Shown: one piece after another, positions 39,183-50,222 of the stretch
Layout of the letters: the number at the start of each line of letters is the position of its first letter
How positions within the stretch are numbered: the stretch's first letter is position 1
Source: Ochotona curzoniae
Lineage: Eukaryota; Chordata; Mammalia; Lagomorpha; Ochotonidae
Assembly (NCBI RefSeq): GCF_017591425.1
Contig: NW_024466413.1
Location: forward strand, 496,001 to 560,000
Length of the DNA: 64,000 nt
Reading direction: 5' to 3'
Program-made: the position numbers and the translations under genes
Notes under the pieces: model-generated
Told to the model about the DNA's origin: nothing
Seen by the model: only the letters and a program-made list of their open reading frames with translations
The model's database searches: none

Positions 39183-42100
39183 TGTGAAGACTTCAGCTTG
39201 CCAGTTCAAACACTTTAAAAAATAAGCATGCACTTTGTGAAACTGGTACGCATTATAAATTATGAGAACAGTACTTAGCGATGGATGGAACAGTCCAGAG
39301 CCAATCCTATGGAGTTATCACAGACATTTTCACTCTGTCACCTGTAGCTCCAACCCTTGGCCGCCCAGCTGGAGTTGCCAGGGCGCTGTTGGAAGCCCCT
39401 GGCCCGGGGATCTCTCCTCCCACTAGTTGGTGACGATGATGATGGTGGCTGCTTAGGCACAGCCGCTGTGGGATGCTTGGATGAGAATGGGGCTGTGGTC
39501 TCTTAGGAGGATCAGGGCTTTCTTCCCGCAAATATGTTTGACTCTATATTTTCAGGAAGATTGTCTTGAGTTGCATTTGATTTGTGACTAGGAGAGAGTT
39601 CGTTGGTCTCAGGAAGGGTTCAGGGCTGAGTTTGGCCTCCTGGGAACTTGCTGATCTCAGGGGACAGATTGGGGAGTAGAGAAATCCGTGCCCCCACCTC
39701 ACTGTCAGTGGAGGGTGACCCCCAAGGGAAGCTCGCTCATCTCTTAGGGGTAGCTTAGAGCGAGGCGTGCACAGGAGGCCCTTGCCCCGGCTAGGGTCAA
39801 GCCAGCTTCCCATCCCCCTCCTTCAAACGGTGCTTTAACTTCCCATATCATCATCATCTGTGCCATTTCTTAAAAACAAACAAACAGAAAACCACAAACC
39901 ACAAAAAACAAAAACCCAAATCCACCCATTGCGCATCCTCCCACTCCTTCTCGTGTAAGCTGGAATTCATGGCTCTTGGATGAAAACGGGCTTTGGTTGT
40001 ACTGCTCAGAAAGACACTTGACTGGCCTACAGGAGTTCTTAAAGGAGACAGCACCCTAATGCCACCCGTCCCAATGGGCTGATGCCGGCAGCATCGAAGA
40101 CTGCTCTGAGAAGGCCGTGTGTACTTTCTCGCCATATCCCCTGCTGAAACCTCCCTTCCGCCCAGGACAAGGACCTGCGGGAGGAGTGTGTGCACCTGAT
40201 TCCCTAGGCCAAAGTTCACAGTCATCGACCCTGACGGTCTAGCTCGCTTCACTTGTCAGTAGGCTCTGGTGTTGCCGAATCGCTGACTTAGGGCACCGAG
40301 GCCTGCTCGATGACTAGGAACAGCTGCTGTCCCCCCTCATTCCCTCTTGGAAGATGGTGGGCTCTAGGGGTCGTAGGGGCCGCAGACCACCAGCGCCTGC
40401 CTGCAGAGTGCACTCTGCCTGGATCACCTATAAGGGTTGCCGCGGAAACCCGGGTCACATTTGTGCTGCATTTGTGTGTCGTCGCTGACCTGCCAACGAC
40501 ACACCGAGGCACTCACGGATGTTTTTGTTCAAGGTCACAGAGCTGGTCCTTGACACGACTGAGGCGGTGGTCTCAGGCCAGACCCAAAAGGGTTTCAGGA
40601 AGCTGGTGTCCCCTTCCCTGCCCCCAGTGAGGGAAGTGTGTCTTTGCCTTGGTGTGGGGACACACGCCAGGCCCTTAGGGACCCAGGGTCAGAGCAGGCT
40701 CCCCTTCTCTAGTGTCCCCGTGCTGTGTTCCTGCTCACTCAAGGGTCGGTGCTCTGCTTTCCCCGGGGAGATGTTAGAAGCTTTTCCACTGAATTGGCTC
40801 TTTTCTGGAAGAGTCTGGTATAGGATGGAGTCCTGTCCCGGTATCAATTCTGAGTTCTCCCTGCTTCTTGGCTCTTGGCCACCAGTCCAGCCCTTGGAAG
40901 GATGCCTGTTCCATCTTCTGGGGGCCAAATTGCAGGTCCTGGCCAAGGCTCAGAGTGGCCAGGGACGGGGGCAAACCCAGGTCTGCCTCCCTTGAGCTGT
41001 CCTTTCCTGCCCCACTACACCCTGAGGTGTCCCCACTGGGGAGTGTCTCATTGCAGAGGGCAGGGGATGTAGGGTGCAGCTCCCAGATTCTCTGGATGAC
41101 ACGGGTGTTCCACTCCTTGACCTGCAGGAGGATGGAGCCGAGAAGGAAGCCCAGGCCAGGAGAGGCTGAGCCTGTGTGCAAGCTCGCATGGCTGCACCGG
41201 GGTGCTTGTACTGGTTTCTCTTGCTGCTACGTTCCTGGCCGCTCTTGTTGTTGCTGTTGTTGCTTGTAGCTGCCTGGTGATTCCTTGTTGCTGGACTCGT
41301 TGTGTCTCAGGCCCAGGCCTCCCCTCCCACCTCTTGCAACCTGGTAACTTGTTTCTTTTGGCCAGGTGTTCTCCCGCCCTTCCATCCAGCCATGCTCATC
41401 CAGTGAGGGGGACCAGAGTGACAACAGGCTGTTTGGATTTAGGGTTCAACTTCTGTTAGGATGAACTTAAGGAAGGGCTGAATTCTGCCGGAGTAGATTG
41501 GCCCGCCATCTAGCAATCTTTCTCCCTTGCCCCCATGCCTTGTTGAAACCAAAAGATCTTTCTAACTCTTACTTGAACCTTTTTCATCTATAAACCCTAA
41601 AGATAGGACAGAGGTGGGTCTGGGTCGTGGTGCTCTCCAAGAATCTTGGGCTCAGAACTTTCTAGAGACTTGTCATGTTACCACCAAGACCATCCATCCT
41701 GGGTGAGATGTACCATCTCGGTCGTCAGCCCAGCAGACTCTTTTAATCTGCAGTAGGGCCAACCTCTCTGGGTTGGGACATATCCGGGCAAGCCCTAGAG
41801 TTAGGAGCAGGGGGCATCTTGCGATCGAGGGGGGTCAGTCAGTTTCTTCAGCCTCTGTGCTCTCAGGAGGTGTGCAATTGGCCATTTGAGCTGAAGCCCC
41901 CGAGAGCCTCCTGGCCTGAGACAGGGGAAGCGGCTCATCTCGGCTTGCCCGCTCATTCTGTGCCCAGGCCATGCTCGAGCACACATCCAGACAGTAGCCA
42001 GGACACCCGGGAGGGAATGAGAGATGTGTTTCTTTCCTTTGCCTCTTCCTGGTTTGTGGTTCCCAGCGAGTATCCTTTGCAGTTGGAGAGGGTGGTGCTG

Positions 42101-42761
42101 GACTTCCGTTGTTTGGCACGGTGCAGAGTAGAGGAGGAGATGACCTTGGGAGGAGAGCTGCCCACTGCTGAGCTGGTGGCCCCATTCTGGGCCCCCCAAA
42201 GTGCTGGGTCAAGGCTCCATGCCATGAGACTCTTTTCTGGCCATTACTTCATCAGGGCCACTTGAGGAACCCTCCACCCTCATGTCCCTGCTGCTAGCTC
42301 TGGAGAATCCCAGAGTTACCCAGAAAGAAAAAAGGTAAAAGAATAGCACAAAGCCCTTTTCCCAATCCCATCAGCCTCAGGACTACCCTGCCCACTCCCC
42401 TCCTTGCCCCACACTCTCATCGTCTGAACCGTTTGCAGGATACAGTTGGTGAAGACTGCGGTTTTTGGGTGGTTCAGCCAAAGAAACTAGTGTATATTTC
42501 CCTTGAACAAGAGTGTTGTCCTCTGTCACAGTGCCACCCCCAAAGCAGTTTGGCCCCCATGTGATACGATGTGACCAGTCTGTACGCACAGTCCCCGTCA
42601 TCCCCAGCTGTGCCCACCCTTGCCTGTCCTGCCGTCTCCTCGACCCCCACTGTTGTTCGTCATGACGTTGACATTTTTCCCAAGAGTGCAGGCCTGTTGT
42701 CCTGAATGCCTTGTGATCTGCTTCTATCTGCTTGTTTCCTCAGGTTAAAGGAATTGTTGGC

Positions 42762-42848
42762 AAAAACCAAAACCAAAAACTAACAAAAAACAAAAACAAA
42801 AACAAAAAAAAAAGAAAAAAAACCCCTACAAAACAGAAAAAAAAAAAC
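42762..42848 (+). repeat. A-rich (CAAAA)n-like tract
   Basis: This is a stretch of A runs broken by single or double C and an occasional G, close to the end of the inferred 3' UTR. It could be mistaken for a poly(A) tail in oligo-dT-primed data. Confidence 0.85.
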
Positions 42849-42935
42849 ATAGTCGATGTTGTGTGTGGCCCTGACTTATGCACTTGATGTTTGGCGCTCT
42901 GGGGACCTTTGTGGTTACTGCTTTTGTTGTGGATA

Positions 42936-42941
42936 AATAAA
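42936..42941 (+). promoter_or_regulatory. KCNK9: Poly(A) signal AATAAA (proximal)
   Basis: A canonical AATAAA is followed about 12 bases later by TG-rich sequence ('tgttgttttcctctgtt'), the expected downstream element. Cleavage would fall near 42950-42965, giving a 3' UTR of about 4.55 kb. Confidence 0.6.
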
Positions 42942-42960
42942 TGATATTAAATGTTGTTTT

Positions 42961-45900
42961 CCTCTGTTAGGGGAAGTAACTGCAGCTTCGCGAGAGGCAC
43001 CCCGGATGCTGGGTCTCCCTGCCGACCTCGTCCGTGCTGGCCGAGCGTTCACACCCTTGCCCCAATCACCCGTGGCCAAGGGCCAGTTCTCCCCACCCTC
43101 TGGGAGCCCTCTCACTCACTAGTGGTCATTGGAAGGATTGGCCGAGTTCTGGCCGTGTCCTGCTGCGGCTGCCAAGGGCTATAATCTGTGGTCTCTGGCC
43201 AGGTCTGTCAAGCCTTTCCAATCCATCCCTCTACTCCCATGCCAAGAACAGGTGCCTGAGTTGGTCCCCACCTCCACACCCTTCACACGTGCTGTGCTGG
43301 CTGCCCGAGACAGCATGAGGGTGAAGGAGGGAGCAGCTCGCTGTCCCACCCCTGTGTCCCCTGATGGACTCCCCTGACCCAAGACAACCCCCTCTCCTAG
43401 CCCCAGCCTTAGGGACAGCATGTGCCACATGCCCCATACACAGGAGGATGCTAAGAGAATTGGGTTTTAGCACCATGCATCCATAGAGCCAAGGCAAGTT
43501 GTCACTCACTTGGGTGGAATTTGGGGTGGGATTCCTGGAGGCCCTTCTCCAGTGCATGGGATAACCTTTCCCTCCCCCAGCCCACCACCTGCCAGGCTAT
43601 TCAGCACCACTGTCTGGCAGAATTGAGTGTGCAGAACTGCCCCCTTCATAGCTGGACATTCTCTACAGGTGCATACTGGTGACCCTTCACCTTGCTGTGT
43701 GCAGGTGCTGTGTCAGGCACATCAGCAAGGGCTTGGCAGATGGCCACTCTCTCATGATGGTGTATCTGGTGGAGGCTGAGTGCCTGGGACACATGCATGG
43801 CAGGTGATACAGAACCCTGCACCTGCCACTGCTGGCACCAGGACCCAGGAAGACCCCCAGAGATTGACTCAATGACAGGCAGCTGCTCAGCACTGGCCTC
43901 CCACCATGCCCCATCTTTTAGCCCTGGTACATATCTCTGTCTTTCCCAGGTGGGTGGTGGTTTTGCCTCTCCCAGCTTTGGTAGCCTGCCTTTCACTTGA
44001 AGATGATTGAAAGCCCCTGTTACTGCACCGGGCCAGTAAGGACCAGAGGTAACATTTACCAGATGCCTGTTGTGTACCAAGCACTATGCCAGTATTCTCC
44101 TTAATAGCCCTCTTCAGGCCAGCATGCCCCCCGCCCCCACCTCTGGTCAACTTGTCTTTGCTCTTAGGGGGCTTAAAGTATAATGGGAGTTCTAAGTCCT
44201 GGGTAGAGTGCAAAGGAAGACACTACCTCCCCTATACACTTCCCCTATGCCCCAGTTCCTGTCGAGGGCCCATCCTCCAGCTCCTGGGGAGGGTGTATGC
44301 TGGGGAGAGGAGCTGGGATGGGGGGGAGTGTTTCAGCTCGGTAGACGTCAGAGAGAAGCTTCCACGCCAGCCAGGGAACATTTGCTGCAGCTGTCTGTTC
44401 CCGCACCTGCTGAAGCCGGCTCTGCCCAGTGCCCCATGGATGACGCCGCCAGGACAGCCATGTCCAGTGGTGGTTACTGACCAGGCCGACCTTGGTCCTC
44501 AGGCTTCGTGCTGTCCCTGCAAGCCCAGAGGGCTGACAGAGCCTTGGAGAGGCTGGTGCTGGCTGACCCAAGCAGGGTCCCTGCTGTGGGATCTGGGGAT
44601 GGTTCATGTTTTTGGAGGGGGCATAGACTGGAGAATGTTCTCATGTGTTACCCGCAAGCACATTCCTCTAGGAGCATTCTCCATCTGTGCAGGGTCTGAA
44701 AGGTGGTGGTGGGTGTTCAGGTGTTGGAGAAATGCTGAGGGACCTGGCCTTGGGCTGGCTGGTTCCTTGGGGCCCTTATGAGGCACAAAGGTTGGATCCT
44801 CAGTGACAGTGGGTTCAGGAGGATGGTAAAGTTGGGGAGGGTGGCAGTGAGGGGAAATCAGGGCTGGAGGGGGAAGGAGAAAGGAAGCATTCAAGAGACA
44901 AGGAGGCCTATTGGGAAGTTTCTGCAATTCCAATTGGGGCATCTGGAAAGGGACGTCTTGGCCCCTGGAAGCGGTGGTTCTCAGCCTTACCTCTTGTAGA
45001 TGTCACACTCAAAAGGGAGGAGACATGGGGTGCCCTCCCACAAGCCCCGCCCTGGCTTCCCTTTCTTATGTGTAATCAGACCATATGGCCTTGGTAAGTC
45101 CCTTCTTAACCTCTGCTGTGAGTGAGGGAGCAGCCAGGTGAGAGGCAGGTGTCGTCCAGACAGGTAGAAGTAGAGATGGAGACAGCAATCCTTCCATGTG
45201 GGACTCTGCCCAGTGTCACCCTGGATTATTCCAGCTGCCAGAGGCTGGGCTTCAGCCTCCTGGGACTGACTCCCTTTAAGAGGTCAAGGTGTCCTGGATG
45301 CATCTCTCACTGAAGTGTTGTACTCCCAGCTGGCCCTGGGAACCTCTCCTTGGCTGAGCTGTTTGTTAAGAGAGATTTGGAAGTTTCATGCCCAGCTGGA
45401 TTCCCAGTGAACCAGATGCTTGGTGAATGGGATGGAGTGGAGTGGGGTGGGGTATTTGTCCTGGGAATAAGGTAGCCCTCTGTTCCAGTGAACATGTGGG
45501 AAGGCACAGCTTTCCTAAGTGGGACATGATGCCATTACCAGAGGGAGCTGGAAAGGGGGCTCCTGGAGGCTCCCCGAGGTCCACATGTACACACCTTGCT
45601 GCAGACTCATGTGCCTGTCCAGTCATTGCTCCCTGAACATAAAGAACCTGGGTGAGGGGCTGGGGCAAATGCCATGGTCAGGCCACCACTGCCATGGAAC
45701 CCACACTCTAGGCTGCATGCACTTGGGAACCACAAGGGCTTGGGCCATTTTTCATTTTCTAAACTGTTGGAGCTCGGCAGAGAAGTAAAGATCTAATGGA
45801 AGGAACACAGTGAGAACCCAGTGCAGCACACCCAAAATCAACCAGGTTCCTCTCCGATTGGATGGCTTCTCCAAGAGTTCCACACACACTTCTGATAAGG

Positions 45901-46880
45901 GCTAATGACATATTCATTTATTCGCCACTGAAAAGCATTTTGACATCTACTTCTGAGCCAGGAGAGCCCTTGTGGGATGACTCAGCCCGCCTCCGCTGTA
46001 GCAGGAATCTCCACCGCACACGCCACATGGGGTGGGGGAAGTTGATGCTATTCCCAAGTGTGGTTTAGACACAGTAACCAGGACGGAAGACTTAACCTTG
46101 TGACATTCAAATTTGTTTGGTAGAAGGTTTACTCTTAAACACACATAGGAGATCAACAACATCCAGTAGGATAATAAGTGGAATGCCAACCCCCGTATTG
46201 AGAGAGGATGCAGTGGGCCAGCAAATCACTCTTAGAGGTATAATTTTTCAACTTAAGTCAACTGTGCATCCTTGTTTCTTCAAACAAAGAAAAAATTCAC
46301 CTGTCATTTGTGATCCCAGGCATAGAAGAAGTTATGCTTGAATTAGTTCAAAACTCATACCCATCAAGATGCTTGGTGTACGCTTACAGGTTCATTGGAG
46401 GGAGGGGAGGGGCATGGGGATGGGGCCTCATGTGCATTCACTGGGGATCTCTGGGCCCTGGGTTTGGGTAGGTTTCTTTCCCCAGTCATTGCAGTGTGTA
46501 CCTGGATTTGGCTGTGTCCTGGTCATATCACTGGTGGAGGTCAGGACATGCCCTGGGTGGGGGAGGGAGGGCAAGGATGCTGCACTGGAAGTGGGGCCGG
46601 CTTGTCCACATTCCAAGGGGAGGGAATGGCTGCTGCCTCCCTTCCCACTTTGGCCAGTGTGTGTTTGGACAGCAGTCTTGAATCAGATCAAGGTCGTTCA
46701 CCTTCAGTGGGTGGGGAGAGGGTGTGTGTCTGACATGACAAAGCCAGGGATTCCAGCTTGACTCCAGACAATCCAGTTCAAAGAAGCCACCAGATACTGT
46801 GTGGATCCATGGTCGATCTTCCCACCTGCTCATGCATGGAGGGGATAGCCTCACCCACAGCCTTAGAAAGCCCTTCTGAA
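42961..46880. other. Downstream flank, no gene recognised
   Basis: This is GC-rich non-coding sequence with overlapping short open frames on both strands. Apart from the MIR-like fragment at 44046 I recognise nothing. The stretch 46080-46340 is more AT-rich than its surroundings and free of recognisable repeats. Confidence 0.45.
44046..44112 (+). mobile_element. MIR-like ancient SINE fragment
   Basis: 'aacatttaccagatgcctgt' followed by 'gtaccaagcactatgccagt' and 'ctccttaatagccctc' resembles the MIR segment 'cactgtgtgccaggcactgt ... aaccctcacaac'. Short and diverged. Confidence 0.4.
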
Positions 46881-46899
46881 GCCTCACAGGATGAGACAA

Positions 46900-47160
46900 T
46901 CATCAACTATTAGATGTATTCATTATTATTGCAGCTTATCAAGAATGAGAACAGTAAATTCTGTATCATCAATGTTTACAAGTCCAGGTAGATAGCCTAT
47001 GTAACATGTAACTTATGCAAGAGATCATATCTGTCTTTTGTAACCAGTGCACTCAACAACCCTGTACATATTTTACAATGTCTTTATGGATGGAGGAAGT
47101 ATTATTCGCTATCATGTTGTAACAATGCATTTTTCTAAATTTTCATTAAAATCTCTATGG
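46900..47160 (+). promoter_or_regulatory. Possible distal 3' end with ATTAAA at 47145
   Basis: This AT-rich block in GC-rich surroundings has the layout of a mammalian cleavage site: five TGTA motifs (47000, 47007, 47039, 47063, 47118), ATTAAA at 47145-47150 and TG-rich sequence at about 47170-47190. The TGTA at 47063 is part of TGTACATA, a Pumilio-type site. It could end a longer KCNK9 transcript with a 3' UTR of about 8.8 kb, or another transcript. Confidence 0.35.
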
Positions 47161-47261
47161 CATCTTTGCAAATGTGTCTTGGTCTTACTTTGGGAAGAAA
47201 GTGAGTACAGGAGCTGTTCCAGTGCAGCCTTCAAGCCAGTCTCCAAAAGCAGGAAGCCAGG

Positions 47262-47985
47262 TGGGGACATGGTGGGGACACAACAGGAACACCGAGGGGA
47301 TGTGGTGGGGTGTGGTGGGGACACAATGGGAACACAGCGGGGATGTGGTGGGGACATGGTGGGGACACAATAGGAACACTGTGTGGGGGGGATGTGGTGG
47401 GGACATGGACATGGTGGGGACACAATAGGGACACAGCGGGGATGTGGTGAGGACATGGTGGGGACGCGGACATGGTGGGGACACAATAGGGACAGAGTGG
47501 GAATGGGGTGGGGACATGGTGGGGACACAATAGGAACACCGTGGTGATGTGTGGGGACATGGGCATGGTGGGGACACAATAGGAACACTGTGTGGGGGGG
47601 ATGTGGTGGGGACATGGACATGGTGGGGACACAATAGGGACACAGCGGGGATGTGGTGAGGACATGGTGGGGACGCGGACATGGTGGGGACACAATAGGG
47701 ACAGAGTGGGAATGGGGTGGGGACATGGTGGGGACACAATAGGAACACTGTGGTGATGTGGTGGGGACATGGGCATGGTGGGGACACAATAGGAACACTG
47801 TGGGGGGGGGATGTGATGGGGACATGGTGGTTGTGGTGGGGACATGGACATGGTGGGGACATGGTCAGGACCTGGTGGGGCATGGAAATGGTGAGGATAT
47901 GGACTTGGTGGGGACATGGACACAATGGGGACATGGACATGGTGACAATGGTGGGGATGTGGTGAGGACATGGTGGGGACATGGT
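47262..47985 (+). repeat. G-rich minisatellite with a 209-bp higher-order period
   Basis: The basic motif is GTGGGGACATGG with variants such as GGGGACACAATAGG. Larger units repeat: the phrase 'aacactgtg' recurs near 47375, 47584 and 47794, and 'aacac[c/t]gtggtgatg' at 47535 and 47744, a period of 209-210 bp. The strand is strongly G-rich and C-poor with few CpGs, unlike the 33.5 kb array. Long open frames on both strands here are repeat artefacts. Confidence 0.95.
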
Positions 47986-50115
47986 GGCTCCTTGTCTCCC
48001 TCAGGGCAGAGGCCTTTCCTCAGAGTTCCTGGAGAAGAAAGGAATTTGTCTTAAGTAGAACAAAAACAGGCTCTGCTTGTTGACTTGTTGGGGGTTGGGA
48101 GGATGGGCTTCGTTCCTGGAACCAGCAGGTAGATGTGTTTTGTTCCGAATAGCAAGTGAAGCCCAATCAAAAGGAGACATAGACATTAATGTGTGGAGCT
48201 CCGCCTAGCTGGACTTGCATTCTTTGCTGGCCAAGGGCTCTTAGTTTACTACTCCGGTTGCCTCTTTCTACCTGTCAGTGTGGAAGGAGGAAAACAGGTG
48301 CTTCAGCATCTCTAAACAGAAAGCCAAATCTGCACCCACTCCCCCTCCTGATAGGTTTGGGGCTTTGTGACTGCACCTGCAGGGCTTGTGCAAACAGGCA
48401 GCTGTGCCTGCCCTGGACAGGGGAAGAATGCAGGACACAGGTGTGGTTGCTGCTGGGGTAGAGAGCACACCTTCAGGACCCTGTGGCTTTCATATGCTCT
48501 GCTACTTGGAAATCAATGGGTGATCTGGCTGGAGGTTGTGGCTTCATGCCACAGTTGGGTCTGCGAGCCTTTGGCATGCAGCACCTGGCTCCTTTCTGCC
48601 CATCTTGCAAGAGTTGCATCCCTGTACCTCCTCCCCCGGTGCCTTCCTGGTCAGTCCCAGAATGCAGATGCATAGACGACCCCTGGGGGAAACATGAACT
48701 GTATGATTTCTTTGATGTCATCACTGCTGGTCCTCTAACAGGATGGTGTGTTTTGGGAGCTGGGCCTTCCCTGTCAGAATTCAGCAAGTGTTGTCTGCAG
48801 TGGACCAGAATTCAACAGCTAGACTCTACTCCCCAAGAGAGTGTGTGAATGAACGGCCATAGCTGCATTCTATTCAAACCTAGTTATGGGAACTGAAGTT
48901 TGAATTTAGTAACAGTCACATGAAATGAACTCTGCTTCCCTGATTCTTCCATCCATGCTACTAAGGGGACGTGGAGGCCCCTCGTAGCCACTGGCTAGAC
49001 AGAAGCAGGTTACTTATCCAGTTTGGGACGGCAGCCACAGTCCACAGATCTCTGTTCTAAGGCCTTTCATGCACATGACCTCATTCCCTCCCCCAGTTTT
49101 GGGGGTAGGTGCTCCCTGATCTTCCAGCTTTTTCATCTGTGAACTGGGGCAAGAGTCAGAATTGGCAAGCTTCTTAGTAACAGTGTCTATACTTTGTTCC
49201 TGCATGGCTCCCTCAAGTACGATCCTAGCCCAGTGCGAGGGTAGAAGGAGCTGGATTTATCTACCCTTTTTGCACTTTTGCTCCTTGGCCTGGCCTGGCT
49301 TGGCCCGGGCAGATTTTCCCATGTCTCCTTAGAAGGCATCACCCTACCCCACACCCCTTCCCAAACCCCAAACAGGCAAAGAGTAGTCATGAGCCAGCAA
49401 TGACCACAGGCAGCCTCATCCTCCAGGTGTGGGCAGGGGCATGGGCCACTGTCCTTTAGCCTGCTGCCTCCTCCGATCAGGGCTGCCTTGTCCCCGGCCC
49501 TCGTTGCGTTTGGAAACATTCTGTGCAGCCCCTGCCCAAGGACTTCACAGACCTTTCTTATTCCTGCTGGAGGGACGATGCCCTGCCTCTCTCAGAGCTC
49601 ATGTGCAGGGGTAGAATAGGAACCCTGGAGCTGCTGATGACACCGCCTGCTTGTGCACCTGGCAGGTCCACTCGGGATGGAAACAGAGAAGAGTGTCTGC
49701 TCCCCTGCCTTCCTCCTAGCGTGTCTTTTTCTTCTTGCTGACATACGTGCACTAACCACTCTGGTCTGTAGCCCCAATATTCTGCCCACTTCTCTGCCTG
49801 GGTTTTCAGGTTTCAAACCTCATTCATTGACTTACGGATGGAATCTCCCTTCCATCAATGGCAACTCTATTTTTTCAGCTGTTTAGACCCAATAACTGGA
49901 TTCACAGCCTCTTTGGCTACTCCCTTCCCAGAGAATCCTGTTGGCTGTATCCTCTATTTTCACAATTTGACCCAGTTTTCCCTTCTCCCTAACCCACCAT
50001 GCCACTCTGGATCCCCCTACTCCCAGGTTGCCTCGTAACCACCCCTTTCCAGGCACATGCAGCTCCCACCCTTCGGCCTGAGGGTGGCCACGATCACATG
50101 ACACATCCTGGCGAA
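47986..50115. other. Downstream non-coding sequence
   Basis: No gene is recognised. 49060-49170 contains 'ctttttcatctgtgaactgg', typical of MIR or L2-type ancient repeats, but it is too diverged to delimit. Confidence 0.4.
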
Positions 50116-50117
50116 TG

Positions 50118-50222
50118 ACTTGAGGTGATTTGAATCACAGAGCAGCAGGACTCAAATCAGTGAGCATATGGGATGCCACCATCACAGGGGGTGGTTGAAC
50201 CCATTGCACCACACCAGCCCTT
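50118..50222 (-). mobile_element. CSINE head fragment, minus strand
   Basis: 'agcagcaggactcaaatcag' to 'catatgggatgccaccatca' to 'acccattgcaccacaccagc' is a reversed tRNA-like head of an older CSINE, including the B-box equivalent ('ggactcaaatc'). Confidence 0.6.

Larger units (their letters stand above)
38404..42960 (+). other. KCNK9: Probable KCNK9 3' UTR
   Basis: After the stop codon no further gene or SINE is seen for 4.5 kb, and the sequence ends in a well-formed poly(A) signal at 42936. It contains a G-quadruplex motif (39151-39182), an A-rich tract (about 39868-39917), a TTG-rich repeat (about 41242-41268) and a long A/C-rich tract (about 42762-42848). The limits are inferred; a shorter or longer UTR is possible. 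Confidence 0.6.

Noticed and set aside
47112..47982. Long minus-strand frames rich in Pro, His, Ser and Cys
   Set aside because: They follow the G-rich minisatellite exactly and occur in overlapping frames; no coding evidence.
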